Assembly: GCF_020832045.1 (NCBI RefSeq) | Contig: NZ_JAFIFK010000059.1 | Span: 1 to 64,000, forward strand | From: Halomonas sp. | GTDB taxonomy: Bacteria > Pseudomonadota > Gammaproteobacteria > Pseudomonadales > Halomonadaceae | Reading direction: 5' to 3' | Length of the DNA stretch: 64,000 nucleotides | Part shown: piece by piece, positions 1-9,594 of the stretch | How the letters are laid out: each line of letters starts with the position of its first letter | How positions within the stretch are numbered: the stretch's first letter is position 1 | Notes under the pieces: model-generated | The model's input: only the letters and a program-made list of their open reading frames with translations | What the model was told of the DNA's origin: nothing | Database searches by the model: none | Program-made: the position numbers and the translations under genes

Positions 1-109
1 GTATCATTTCCATGGTCCGCAATGCTTAGCCTGTATGTTAAATGGGCTTCGGCCGGGGGTGGCGCCGGGCCCGATTCATGTGTGCCGTAGGTTCGTGCGC
101 AGATGAAGG

Positions 110-793
110 TTAGAAGGTATAGCTCACACCGATGACGGCCACCGGGTAGACCGGCCATTTCTTGGCTTCGTCCTCGAGTCGACGCTCCTCCTGGCGGATA
201 TCGCTGCGTAGCTGAGCGGAAAACGGGTTGTCGAGGTTCTCAAAGCCCTCCGATGTGCTGAGCGACACATTGACGTCGGTGGCCATTACACCGACTTCCG
301 TGAAGAAGCCGAAGCCGCTGCGATGCGACTGGCGCCAGCCCAGACCGGCGTAAGGCTGTACGCCATCTGCGAGGGTCAGAGTGCCGTTCAGGGTGCCCAG
401 GAGTTCGGCGTCGTAGTCACGTCCGTTGAACTCGTAGCTGTCATTGCGCGGGCGACCTACCACGTCGGCATCCATGTCCGGCAGCATCACACCGGCACTG
501 AGGAAGAAGCCGCTGGCGAAGGGATAGTAGTCCAGCGTCAGCTTGCCTGCCGCTAGGCTGATATCGCCGTCGTAATGAACGTCGTCGGTGCTGTAGTCGG
601 TGCTCCAATCGAGCCCACCCGTATAGCGGGCAGAGACGCCCAGCCGTTCGCTGAAGCGCCACGACACGTCCGCGCCCACGCCGGTGGTGCCGGCAACGGC
701 TCCCAGGGTCAGACGGGGCTCCTGGGCATGCGTGTGTGCCGTGCCAAGCAGGCACAGGGTGGCGACCAGGCCGGTGGCGGTCATCCTTTTCAT
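110..793 (-). CDS. Outer-membrane beta-barrel protein, function unknown
   Basis: A 227-residue exported protein, probably a small outer-membrane barrel. The N-terminus is a signal peptide: MKRM, a hydrophobic core, then THA before Gln24 as a likely cleavage site. The mature chain alternates Gly, aromatic and polar residues in short stretches typical of beta strands. It ends in VSYTF, a terminal Phe being the usual BAM recognition feature. An SD-like GAGGAACGAG lies just upstream of the start. I recognise no family-specific motif, so an OmpW-like or generic porin-like fold is inference. It stands alone, divergent from katE across about 257 bases. Confidence 0.7.
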   Translation of the reverse strand: MKRMTATGLVATLCLLGTAHTHAQEPRLTLGAVAGTTGVGADVSWRFSERLGVSARYTGGLDWSTDYSTDDVHYDGDISLAAGKLTLDYYPFASGFFLSAGVMLPDMDADVVGRPRNDSYEFNGRDYDAELLGTLNGTLTLADGVQPYAGLGWRQSHRSGFGFFTEVGVMATDVNVSLSTSEGFENLDNPFSAQLRSDIRQEERRLEDEAKKWPVYPVAVIGVSYTF

Positions 794-921
794 CAGCTCG
801 TTCCTCGTTTTTCATGTTTCGCGGTGCAGTGCCGCTTCGTCTCGTCGTTTGCATTATCGGCAGGCAAGGGTGTGGGCTTGAGCCGATAAATGTTTTCTTT
901 TGTTCCGATAGTCTTGGCTGA

Positions 922-950
922 TTGGCGACTCCGCCAGGCGAAGCTACCTT
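922..950 (+). promoter_or_regulatory. Candidate katE promoter
   Basis: TTGGCG (922-927), a 17-base spacer and TACCTT (945-950) lie about 100 bases upstream of katE. The -10 is preceded by GC, giving GCTACCTT, which resembles sigma-S promoters, and katE is sigma-S dependent in E. coli. Read by eye only; a second TG-N-TAGAAG match lies a few bases downstream. Confidence 0.35.
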
Positions 951-1050
951 GAATGTCGATGCTAGAAGATCTGCGCAGAGCCAATAGGCCATGGCAGAGC
1001 ATCGCTTGATGCAGATATGGACGGACCGACACGCCTAAAGGAGCTCGAGC

Positions 1051-3201
1051 ATGGCGAAGAACCCCCACACCACCTCAAACAGTGGCAAGCCCAACGACAC
1101 GGACTTCAAGACGACCGAACACAGCAAGTCCGAAGCCCTGGAAAAATATCGTAGCGATGCCACGGGGCACGACCTGCGGACCAATCATGGTGCGCGTATT
1201 GCCGACAACCATAATTCGCTGAAGGTGGGCGAACGGGGACCGACGCTGCTCGAGGACTTCATCTTCCGCGAGAAGCTCAACCATTTCGACAACGAACGCA
1301 TTCCGGAGCGAATCGTGCATGCCCGCGGAGCCGCGGCGCACGGTTACTTCCAGCCTTACGAGAATGCCGCTCAGTACTCCAAAGCAGGGGTGTTTCAGGA
1401 TGCATCCAAGAAGACGCCGGTATTCGTGCGCTTCTCCACGGTTCAGGGCGCGCGCGGTTCCAACGACACGGTACGCGACGTGCGCGGATTCGCCACCAAG
1501 TTCTATACCGACGAGGGCAACTGGGACCTGGTGGCCAATAACATGCCGGTGTTCTTCATCCAGGATGCGATCAAGTTTCCCGACTTCGTTCATGCGGTGA
1601 AGCCAGAGCCGCATAATGAAATCCCCCAGGGGCAATCGGCTCATGACACCTTCTGGGACTTCGTCTCGCTGATGCCCGAGTCGACTCACATGGTGCTGTG
1701 GACCATGTCCGACCGCGCCTTCCCGCGCCACTATCGCAACATGGAAGGTTTCGGCGTGCACACCTTCCGACTGATCGACAGGCTGGGTACATCGCGCTTC
1801 GTCAAGTTCCACTGGAAGCCCCTGGCCGGCACCTGTTCGCTGATCTGGGACGAAGCGCAAAAGCTGTGGGGCCGCGACCCCGATTTCAATCGCCGCATGA
1901 TGTGGGAGGATATCGAGAACGGCGACTTTCTCGAATATGAGTTCGGCATTCAGGTCATCGAGGAAGAGGACGAGCACAAGTTCGACTTCGATCTGCTCGA
2001 CCCCACCAAGCTCATTCCCGAGGAGCTGGTGCCGGTCATCCCCATCGGCAAAATGGTGCTCAACCGCAATCCGGATAATTTTTTCGCCGAGACCGAGCAG
2101 GTGGCCTTCAATCCCGCCCATATCGTGCCGGGGATTGATTTCAGCAACGACCCGCTGTTACAGGGTCGGCTGTTTTCCTATCTTGATACCCAGATGCTGC
2201 GCCTGGGTGGGCCCAACTTCAACGAGCTCCCCATCAACCAGCCGGTCTGTCCGGTGCACAACAATCAGCGCGACTCCATGCACCGCCAGACCATCAACAA
2301 GGGTCAGGCTTCCTATGAGCCCAACTCGATCGATGACGGCTGGCCCACTGAGACCCCGGCGGGGCCTGAAAACGGCGGCTTCGAGTCCTATTACGAGCGC
2401 ATCGACGCACACAAGGTACGTGCCCGCAGCCCTTCGTTCGGCGACCACTACTCCCAGGCCACGCTGTTCTGGAACAGCCAGACCGAGGTGGAGAAGGAGC
2501 ACATCATCGCGGCCTATACCTTCGAACTGTCCAAGGTTCAGCGGCCCTGGATCCGCGAGCGAGTGATCAAGGAGATACTCCCCAACATCGACCTTGAGCT
2601 GGCGCGCCGAGTAGGTGAGGAACATGGCATCGAGGCGCCTACCGAGAAACCTGCAGTACCCGAGCAGCTGGGCAAGAGCACCCAGCTCGAATCGCCCGCC
2701 TTGAGCCTGATGGCCCGCCTGCCAGGCAACATCCAGTTCCGCAAGGTGGCGATCCTGGCCGCCGACGGCGTCGATGCCGATCAGGTCGAGACGCTCAAGA
2801 AGAAGCTCGAGGCGGAAGGAGCCGAGGGCTTGGTCATCGCTCCCAGCATGGCGCCGGTAAAGGCTACCGGTGGCAAGAGCGTCACGCCCGATGCCATGCT
2901 CAACGGCATGCCTTCGGTGGCGGTGGATGCGGTTATCGTGCCCGGTGGCAGCGATAGCGTTGATGCGCTGGCACAGTCGGGGCTTGGACGCTATTACGTG
3001 CAGGAAGCCTACAAACACCTCAAGGCCATTGCCGCCGTGGGTGACGGCCAGGTGTTACTGGACGCGGCGGGAGTTCCCACCGGCGAAGAGGGCGTGCTGA
3101 CAGGCGCGGCGGTGGACGATGTATTCACCGCGTTGCGTGATGCCATGGGACAGCATCGGGTGTGGTCGCGCGATGCCAAGGCGAACGATATGCCGGCCTG
3201 A
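1051..3201 (+). CDS. katE: Catalase HPII (large-subunit monofunctional catalase)
   Basis: Hydroperoxidase II, which breaks hydrogen peroxide down to water and oxygen in the cytoplasm. At 716 residues it is a large-subunit catalase, far longer than the roughly 480-residue clade. Visible features are the distal haem His in [10 protein letters not shown] (His90), the catalytic Asn in [12 protein letters not shown] (about 163) and the haem-ligand Tyr in RLFSYLDTQ (Tyr377). The C-terminal 150 or so residues form the flavodoxin/DJ-1-like domain ([14 protein letters not shown]) diagnostic of HPII. The N-terminal extension is Lys/Asp/Ser rich. AAAGGAGC precedes the ATG. It is monocistronic, with a strong terminator just downstream. 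Confidence 0.96.
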   Translation: MAKNPHTTSNSGKPNDTDFKTTEHSKSEALEKYRSDATGHDLRTNHGARIADNHNSLKVGERGPTLLEDFIFREKLNHFDNERIPERIVHARGAAAHGYFQPYENAAQYSKAGVFQDASKKTPVFVRFSTVQGARGSNDTVRDVRGFATKFYTDEGNWDLVANNMPVFFIQDAIKFPDFVHAVKPEPHNEIPQGQSAHDTFWDFVSLMPESTHMVLWTMSDRAFPRHYRNMEGFGVHTFRLIDRLGTSRFVKFHWKPLAGTCSLIWDEAQKLWGRDPDFNRRMMWEDIENGDFLEYEFGIQVIEEEDEHKFDFDLLDPTKLIPEELVPVIPIGKMVLNRNPDNFFAETEQVAFNPAHIVPGIDFSNDPLLQGRLFSYLDTQMLRLGGPNFNELPINQPVCPVHNNQRDSMHRQTINKGQASYEPNSIDDGWPTETPAGPENGGFESYYERIDAHKVRARSPSFGDHYSQATLFWNSQTEVEKEHIIAAYTFELSKVQRPWIRERVIKEILPNIDLELARRVGEEHGIEAPTEKPAVPEQLGKSTQLESPALSLMARLPGNIQFRKVAILAADGVDADQVETLKKKLEAEGAEGLVIAPSMAPVKATGGKSVTPDAMLNGMPSVAVDAVIVPGGSDSVDALAQSGLGRYYVQEAYKHLKAIAAVGDGQVLLDAAGVPTGEEGVLTGAAVDDVFTALRDAMGQHRVWSRDAKANDMPA

Positions 3202-3233
3202 TGGCCTGTTTCGCCTAGACTCGTCCCTACAAG

Positions 3234-3262
3234 AAAGCGCCTGCCTTCGGCAGGCGCTTTTT
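3234..3262. terminator. Bidirectional terminator between katE and gabT
   Basis: A perfect 12-bp stem (AAAGCGCCTGCC, loop TTC, then its complement) is followed by TTTTTC on the plus strand and TTTCTTG on the minus strand. It lies between the convergent katE and gabT stops. Confidence 0.9.
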
Positions 3263-3275
3263 CGTTGAGCGGTGC

Positions 3276-4568
3276 TCAGGCGGTGGCCTTGCTGCCGACC
3301 AGTTCCTTGAGAGCGGCTTCGACAATTTCCAGGCCCTCTTCGAGTATCTCGTCCTCGATGGTGACCGGCATCAGGAAACGGATGGTGTTGCCGTATAGCC
3401 CGCAGGAGAGCAGAATCAGCCCCTTTTCTCGGGCCTTCTTGCACAGCGCGGCGGCAAGGTCGGCATTCGGCGTGTGCTTGGCCTTGTCAGACACCAGGTC
3501 GATGGCTGCCATGGAGCCCATGGTGCGGCCATTGTCGACGCAGTCGAAATCGCTCTGCCACTGGGAGAAGCGTTTGGCCAGCTTGTCCCCCAGCGCCTGG
3601 CTTTTCTCGAGAATGTTCTCCTCCTCGAAGACGTCAAGCACGGCCAGGGTGGCGGCGCAAGAGAGCGGGTTGCCGGTGTAGGTGCCGCCCAGAGAGTTGC
3701 CCCCGGAAGCATCCATCACCCGGTCGGTGCCTACCACGGCGGAAATCGGCATGCCAGCGGCCATGCTCTTGGCCATGGTGATGATGTCCGGCTCGACGCC
3801 GCTGTGTTCGATGGCGAACATCTTGCCGGTCCGACCGAAGCCCGACTGCACTTCGTCGACGATCATCAGCATGCCGTGCTCGTCGCAGATCTCGCGAATG
3901 GCCTTGAGGAAGCTGGCCGGTGCTGGGTAGAAACCGCCCTCGCCGAGCACCGGCTCGAGCACGATGGCGGCGGTATCGCGGGGGTTGGCGTCAGTCTTGA
4001 GGGTCATCCTGAGGCCGCGCAGCGCCTCGTCTTCGCTGACCCCGTGATAAGGAACAGGGTAGGGGGCGCGGAAGACGTTGCCCGGCATGGTGCCGAAGTC
4101 AGTGGCGTAGGGCGCGACCTTGCCGTTCATGGCCATGGTCATGAACGTGCGGCCGTGGTAGCCGCCGTCGAAGCAGATCACGTTGTTCTTGCCGGTGGCG
4201 GCACGGGCAATCTTCACCGCATTTTCCAGTGCTTCGGCGCCGGAATTGGCCAGCATCACCTTGGCGTGGCCGCGAACGGGTGTGATCTGGCTCAGGCGCT
4301 CGGCTACCTTCACATAGCCGTCATAGGGCATCACGGTCTGGCAGGTATGCATGACGCGGTCGAGCTGCGCCTTGACGGCTTCCACCACCTTGGGGTGGCG
4401 ATGGCCGATATTGAGCACGCCGATGCCGCCGGCGAAATCGATGATGCGGTTGCCGTCGGCGTCCCAGATCAGTGCGTTCTCGGCGCGATCGGCGAACTGG
4501 GTGGCGGGGCTGGCGGCGCCGTTGGCGACATAGCGCTGCTTGAGTTCGTTGAGCTGTGCGTTGTTCAT
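3276..4568 (-). CDS. gabT: 4-aminobutyrate aminotransferase (GABA transaminase)
   Basis: PLP-dependent class III aminotransferase converting GABA plus 2-oxoglutarate to succinic semialdehyde plus glutamate. The Schiff-base Lys sits in the motif TMAKSMAAG about residue 267. VDEVQSGFGRTG holds the cofactor-binding Asp, and GGYHGRT and the GGTYTGNPL stretch are also typical. I start at MNNAQ (430 aa) rather than eight codons upstream, because AAGGAGGT lies 6-8 bases before this ATG. It follows gabD by 33 bases in the same direction, forming a gabDT operon for GABA use. No permease or regulator gene is adjacent. Confidence 0.95.
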   Translation of the reverse strand: MNNAQLNELKQRYVANGAASPATQFADRAENALIWDADGNRIIDFAGGIGVLNIGHRHPKVVEAVKAQLDRVMHTCQTVMPYDGYVKVAERLSQITPVRGHAKVMLANSGAEALENAVKIARAATGKNNVICFDGGYHGRTFMTMAMNGKVAPYATDFGTMPGNVFRAPYPVPYHGVSEDEALRGLRMTLKTDANPRDTAAIVLEPVLGEGGFYPAPASFLKAIREICDEHGMLMIVDEVQSGFGRTGKMFAIEHSGVEPDIITMAKSMAAGMPISAVVGTDRVMDASGGNSLGGTYTGNPLSCAATLAVLDVFEEENILEKSQALGDKLAKRFSQWQSDFDCVDNGRTMGSMAAIDLVSDKAKHTPNADLAAALCKKAREKGLILLSCGLYGNTIRFLMPVTIEDEILEEGLEIVEAALKELVGSKATA

Positions 4569-4601
4569 TTGTCTACCTCCTTGGAAAGACACTGCTGGCG
4601 A

Positions 4602-6047
4602 TCACAAGCCGCCGACACAAACGTATTTTAGTTCAGTGAATTCATCCAGGCCGTGGTGTGAGCCCTCACGGCCCAGCCCCGACTCCTTGACGCCGCCGAA
4701 GGGCGCAAGCTCGGTGGAGAGAATTCCCTCGTTGACGGCCACCATGCCATATTCGAGCCCCTCCATCACATGCCAGATCCGGCGGTAGTCGCGAGCGTAG
4801 AAATAGGCCGCCAAGCCGAATTCGGTAGCATTGGCCATGGCGACGGCCTGCTCATCGGTTTCGAAGCGAAATACCGGCGCCAGCGGGCCGAAGGTTTCCT
4901 CGCGTGCCACACGCATCTCGTCGGTGACATCGGCCACCACCGTCGGTTGGAAGAAGGTGCCGCCCAAGGCGTGGGGCTTGCCACCGCACACCAGCCGCCC
5001 GCCTTTCTCCAGGGCATCGGCGATGTGGGACTGCACTTTGTCGACCGCCGCCTGATTGATCAGCGGGCCCTGGACCACGCCATCCTCGAGGCCGTCGCCG
5101 ACCTTGAGCTTGGCCACGCGGGTGGCGAGTTTTTCGACGAAGGTGTCGTAGACGCCGTCCTGAACCAGTAGGCGGTTGGTGCAGACGCAGGTTTGGCCCG
5201 AATTGCGATATTTCGATGCCACTGCGCCCTCCACGGCAGCGTCCAGATCGGCGTCGTCGAAAACGATGAAGGGCGCGTTGCCGCCGAGCTCCATGGACGC
5301 TTTCTTTACCGTGCCGGCACACTGGGCGAGCAGACGTTTGCCTACCGCAGTGGAACCGGTGAAGGAGACCTTGCGTACTCTTGGGTCGGTGGTCAGCACT
5401 TCGCCGATCTCGGCGGGACGGCTTGCGGTGATCACGTTGAGCACCCCGGCAGGGAAGCCGACATCCTCGGCGAGCTTGGCCAGGGCGAGCGCGGTCAGCG
5501 GCGTGGCCTCGGCAGGCTTGATCACCACCGGGCAGCCTGCGGCCAGGGCGGGCGCGCACTTGCGCGTGATCATAGCCAGTGGGAAATTCCACGGCGTGAT
5601 CGCCGCCACCACGCCTATCGGTTCGCGAAATACCAGGATGCGCTTGTCGACGCCGTGGCTCGGCAGGGTCTCGCCGGCCATGCGCTTGGCCTGCTCGGCA
5701 TAGAACTCCACGAAAGAAGCGCCATAAGCCACCTCGCCGCGGGATTCCGCCAGCGGCTTGCCTTGCTCGAGTGTCATCAGACGGGCCAGCGACTCCTGGT
5801 GGGCCATGATGGCGTCGAACCAGGTGCGGAGCAGGGCTGAGCGATGCTTCACGGTTTGACGCCGCCAGGCCGGCCAGGCCGCTTCCGCTGCCGCTACGGC
5901 TTCCCGAGCATCGTCTGCAGTGAGGTCAGGCACGCTGGCTAGTGTCTCGCCGTTGGTGGGATTGGTCACGGTGAAGCGCCGTTCGGCGTCGCGCCACTGA
6001 CCATTGATATACGCCTTGTCGCTGAAGATGTCGTCAGGGAGGGACAT
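4602..6047 (-). CDS. gabD: NAD(P)-dependent succinate-semialdehyde dehydrogenase
   Basis: Oxidises succinic semialdehyde to succinate, the second step of GABA breakdown. It is 481 residues, the normal length for GabD. The aldehyde dehydrogenase signatures are intact: ITPWNFPLAM for cofactor and oxyanion binding, FTGSTAVGKRL for the Rossmann loop, SMELGGNAPF with the general-base Glu, and SGQTCVCTNR with the catalytic Cys near residue 286. GGAGACTCC lies directly before the ATG. It is the first gene of a two-gene gabDT operon and diverges from the DUF1266 gene over about 190 bases. Confidence 0.95.
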   Translation of the reverse strand: MSLPDDIFSDKAYINGQWRDAERRFTVTNPTNGETLASVPDLTADDAREAVAAAEAAWPAWRRQTVKHRSALLRTWFDAIMAHQESLARLMTLEQGKPLAESRGEVAYGASFVEFYAEQAKRMAGETLPSHGVDKRILVFREPIGVVAAITPWNFPLAMITRKCAPALAAGCPVVIKPAEATPLTALALAKLAEDVGFPAGVLNVITASRPAEIGEVLTTDPRVRKVSFTGSTAVGKRLLAQCAGTVKKASMELGGNAPFIVFDDADLDAAVEGAVASKYRNSGQTCVCTNRLLVQDGVYDTFVEKLATRVAKLKVGDGLEDGVVQGPLINQAAVDKVQSHIADALEKGGRLVCGGKPHALGGTFFQPTVVADVTDEMRVAREETFGPLAPVFRFETDEQAVAMANATEFGLAAYFYARDYRRIWHVMEGLEYGMVAVNEGILSTELAPFGGVKESGLGREGSHHGLDEFTELKYVCVGGL

Positions 6048-6240
6048 GGAGTCTCCGGTGTTGATTATCTTGTTTCGTGAGTGTGCATTATTTAAAACGC
6101 CCAGCCAAGAGCCGAAGAGGGGCGAGACACGCTTTTTTCCTCTGCCAGGTCATCGGCGCGCGCGACGCTTTCCGCTACACTAAGCGCCGGTTCGGGTGGC
6201 CTTAGCCACCCCTTATGCAGTTAGAACGTCGAGGTGAGAC

Positions 6241-8706
6241 TTGGTCGATCCCCTTTCCGCCTGGTGGGCTCAGCAGCTGGTCCTGTGTGACTGGGCTTTC
6301 GAGCCCGAGCCCGACATGATCGAGGCCCACGTGGCCAGTGCCAGGCTGCATGCGCTGGGCGTTACCGATCGCGGTGAACTGGGCTGGCGGCTGATCGAAG
6401 CCTTCGGTACGGAGACGGCCGATCCTGCTCGTCTATTGTCGTCTCTTGAGCTGATCGCTCTGGCTGGGTCGGCCAACTGGCTCAGCCAGCCGCGCCTGCG
6501 CAGCTGGCTGGTGCGGCTGGCCGAGGAGATCACCAGCCGCCACGCCAATCTCGATGCCTGGCTCGAGGCGCTGCGGCACGCCAAGAGTAGTGAGGGCTGG
6601 GTACGTGGCGACGATGGCTTTTGTGACGCCTGTGAAGCCTTGGCGGCGCTCGAGCGCGATGGCGAAGGCGTTACCTGGGGGGCCGTATCCGAGTGGGTCG
6701 CCCACCAGCGTAATGACGCTAGCCTGGCGCTTTGGCCCAATGCACCGGATGAAGGGGTGTGGCGCCTGAGGGCGGCTTTTTCACCGATACTGGATGTTCC
6801 CCCCGGCGAGATGGATTGGCCCGACGTCATCGAATGGATGGGTCGCTTCTGGCAGCTGCAGGGGCGCGACGACCTGGTTCAGAGCCTGCTGTGGCTGGCC
6901 GGCTACGGCCATCGGCAGGGCTGGGATCTCGATGCGGCTCGCCTGTTGGCGGCTTCCAGCGCGGAGCGGCAGGATTGGCTGGCCGGACTCGAGGCGGCCG
7001 AGGGAGACTACGGCCGTGTGTTGCTGGCTTTTGTGGAGCGCGGCGAGCCGCTGGAGTGGGCGGCCTGGGACTGGCTGCGATTGGTCGATCTGGCTTGGGC
7101 CGGTGCCTGCGCCGGATGGCTTGAGGTCGCCGAGGCCCAGGCATTGGCCACCCATGCCGCCGATCTGATAACGCGCCGCTATAGTGATTGGACGGCGCTG
7201 GCACGTGCCTATCAGCGGGGCTGTAGCCTGTTCGAAGGGCGTGACCGGCTGAGCGACATGCAGCGTGACTGGGAGCTCTTGCTGAATGCTTCGGTCAGCC
7301 CTTGGCGGGTGCCGTTGCCGCAGCTGCTCGATGAAGAAGAGCGCGAGGCCTCGCGGAAATCGATCAAGGCCTGGCGGCAATCGGCCAGGCACTGGGTGTT
7401 GGCAATCGCTTCGGTTCGTGAGCCCGAGTACGGCATGCGCCAAGGGGTAGCCATCGGGGTCTCCAAGGAGAGGCGCGACGAGGCGTTACGCTATCTCGAA
7501 GAGACTCTCGGCCTGCATCCCGATGAGGGCGTGGAAGCCTTGACGCGTTACTGGCTACCCGCACAAGCGCATCACCTCAATCAGCTGGCTGCAGATGCCG
7601 CCCATGCCGCCTTGCCTGGCGCCGAGACGCCGTTTGGCCGCCCCGCATCCTCAGACCGCGCTGCGCTCGAGGCGCTGAAGAAGGGTAGTCGCCACGCGGC
7701 TACCATCCACATGGCCGAGAAGTACGCCTTCTATCTTCAGATGGCCATGGACAGCGAGGCGTTCGACTCCCAGGCGCTGGCGGCTCTCGCCGATGCCCTG
7801 CGTGGCACCCTGTGTCGGTTCTACCCGGACGCCCGGCGCCTGCTCGAGGCCTGGGCACAGTGGGAGGTGTTGCTCCCTGAGGGAGAGCATCCGCCGCTGG
7901 TCAACGAGATACGCTGGCACCTCGAGGATCCTGGCAGCCCATTTCATTGGCTGGACTGGCGTGCATCTCAGTGGCAGGAGCCCGGGCCGCGTCCGAGTCT
8001 TTCCCGCTTTACGGCAATGGCCTTGGTGGGGCCGCTCAACAATGCCGCCTGGAGCGAGCCGCATGTCGAAAGCGAGCGCGAGGCGGTGTCGATCCGTGAG
8101 TGGATTGACGGCCATTACGGCCTGCATGGGCAGCGTGAGCTGAGCGAGTTCCTCGATTTTCTGCTCGAGGCGGGCGATCGTCAGGAGTATCTGATCAATT
8201 ACGCACCCTATACCCTGAATAAGCAGCGGCTGGCATCGGAGATTGCGATGCTTGATAGCGGCGACTGCAGTGAGGAGGATCGCACCCACCTGCTGCGCTT
8301 GCAGCGGGTACGCGACGATACCGATGGCTGCAACGATCTGGACATGACGGCGTGGGACGTGGCCCAGGCGGTCGACCTGGCCATTGCCGGGCGCCAGCTG
8401 GGCTGGCTCGACGGAGAAGCTTTCAGCAGCGTGCTCGAGCGTGCCCATGCCCTGGCAGCCACCCACTACGGCAGCTGGGAAGCCTATGCCACTGGCCTCT
8501 ACACCGGTTTCTCGTTCTTCATGGGCGAAACACCCGAGCGAGAAGCCTTCCTGGCCAGCTTTCGTCAGGCTCTCGTCGCCTGGCTTTCCGGCGCGCCGCC
8601 CCTGGCGGGTCCTTGGGCGAGCCTGGACTTTCCGGGCGCGAGAGCCAGGCACTGGGCACCCATGCATATCGATACGTTACCAGGTGATGTCAAAACGCTA
8701 CATTAG
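6241..8706 (+). CDS. Large protein with two DUF1266-like domains
   Basis: An 821-residue soluble protein of unknown function. Two segments share the DUF1266 pattern known from E. coli YbeR/YbeU: AWDWLRLVDLAWAGACAGWL near 274 and AWDVAQAVDLAIAGRQLGWL near 704. Each is followed by a Trp/Tyr-rich helix (YSDWTALARAYQRG and YGSWEAYATGLYTG). The rest is Trp-, Leu- and Ala-rich helix without signal peptide or membrane segments. The start is TTG behind GAGGTGAG, and the next in-frame ATG is 25 codons later. No neighbour suggests a job. Two degenerate halves could reflect an internal duplication. Confidence 0.75.
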   Translation: MVDPLSAWWAQQLVLCDWAFEPEPDMIEAHVASARLHALGVTDRGELGWRLIEAFGTETADPARLLSSLELIALAGSANWLSQPRLRSWLVRLAEEITSRHANLDAWLEALRHAKSSEGWVRGDDGFCDACEALAALERDGEGVTWGAVSEWVAHQRNDASLALWPNAPDEGVWRLRAAFSPILDVPPGEMDWPDVIEWMGRFWQLQGRDDLVQSLLWLAGYGHRQGWDLDAARLLAASSAERQDWLAGLEAAEGDYGRVLLAFVERGEPLEWAAWDWLRLVDLAWAGACAGWLEVAEAQALATHAADLITRRYSDWTALARAYQRGCSLFEGRDRLSDMQRDWELLLNASVSPWRVPLPQLLDEEEREASRKSIKAWRQSARHWVLAIASVREPEYGMRQGVAIGVSKERRDEALRYLEETLGLHPDEGVEALTRYWLPAQAHHLNQLAADAAHAALPGAETPFGRPASSDRAALEALKKGSRHAATIHMAEKYAFYLQMAMDSEAFDSQALAALADALRGTLCRFYPDARRLLEAWAQWEVLLPEGEHPPLVNEIRWHLEDPGSPFHWLDWRASQWQEPGPRPSLSRFTAMALVGPLNNAAWSEPHVESEREAVSIREWIDGHYGLHGQRELSEFLDFLLEAGDRQEYLINYAPYTLNKQRLASEIAMLDSGDCSEEDRTHLLRLQRVRDDTDGCNDLDMTAWDVAQAVDLAIAGRQLGWLDGEAFSSVLERAHALAATHYGSWEAYATGLYTGFSFFMGETPEREAFLASFRQALVAWLSGAPPLAGPWASLDFPGARARHWAPMHIDTLPGDVKTLH

Positions 8707-8936
8707 TACTCGCCCTCGTCAGGAAGTGTGGTTTATAGTCAGCGGGTTTAGAGATGCAGCCCCTGTTCGTGGGGCTTGACGAAGAACAATTGCGAGCCGG
8801 CGCAAGGCCGCTTTGGCAGTGGTACGGGCAGCAGCGAGGCCAGGCACCACTACCACAGCGATCCTCTCGGGTTTTCAGGTAGGGCTTTTGCTCGACCCGA
8901 GCCTGCGCGCGGTTCAGGGAACGAGGACCACGCAAG

Positions 8937-9560
8937 ATGGTTGCCACGAGATCGAGTCGTATTGCTGTGCTCGGTATATTGTTGGCGTTGTTGTCCGGCT
9001 GTGCCGGCACTTCGAAAAAGGCCATGGAGGCACCGGACGATTACTTTGCACGACAGCTGCCTGGTATGTCGTCTTCCCACAACCCGATGATGTCGCCGGT
9101 AGATAACCCCATTCTACGCGTCAGCAGCCTGCACAACCCACCGCCCGAGCTGGTTCGCGAAGCGCTGCTGGCTCAACACGAACGCTGGGCGGGCACACCC
9201 TACAGAATCGGCGGCACCGGTCGTAGCGGAATCGACTGCTCGGCGCTGGTGCAGACGGTGTTCAGTGAAACCTTCCGCCTGCAGCTGCCACGCTCCACTG
9301 GTGAACAGGTACGCCAGGGCACGCAGATTTCCCGCGACGAGCTTCAGGTCGGCGATCTGGTGTTCTTCCGGCCGCCGGGGCGTTACGACCACGTCGGCAT
9401 CTATGTTGGCGACGGCTACTTCCTGCACGCCTCCACGTCCCAGGGTGTGATGCTCTCCGAGCTCGATAACAGCTATTGGCAGCGCTACTACTGGCAGGCC
9501 CGGCGTACGCTGGAGCCGACCACCTTGGCGCAGCGTGTCACCGCCACGGACGAAGGCTGA
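8937..9560 (+). CDS. NlpC/P60 lipoprotein, MepS/Spr-like peptidoglycan endopeptidase
   Basis: A probable outer-membrane lipoprotein that cleaves peptidoglycan cross-links. The signal peptide ends in the lipobox LLSGC. The C-terminal NlpC/P60 domain carries catalytic Cys101 in GIDCSALVQ, His152 in YDHVGIYVG and His164 in YFLHAST. The Cys-His-His spacing of 51 and 12 residues is the same as I recall for E. coli MepS (68, 119, 131). It is 207 residues with a short linker after the lipobox. GAGGA precedes the ATG. It is monocistronic and convergent with the LysR gene. Cell-wall hydrolysis is known for the family; MepS-equivalence is inference. Confidence 0.88.
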   Translation: MVATRSSRIAVLGILLALLSGCAGTSKKAMEAPDDYFARQLPGMSSSHNPMMSPVDNPILRVSSLHNPPPELVREALLAQHERWAGTPYRIGGTGRSGIDCSALVQTVFSETFRLQLPRSTGEQVRQGTQISRDELQVGDLVFFRPPGRYDHVGIYVGDGYFLHASTSQGVMLSELDNSYWQRYYWQARRTLEPTTLAQRVTATDEG

Positions 9561-9594
9561 GATTCAGCGCGGCAAGCGCCAATAGCGGGTCGAG

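Noticed and set aside
6194-6211. Stem-loop GGGTGGC/GCCACCC before the DUF1266 gene as a terminator
   Set aside because: There is no T-tract and no gene ends just before it on the plus strand; on the minus strand it lies upstream of the gabD start.
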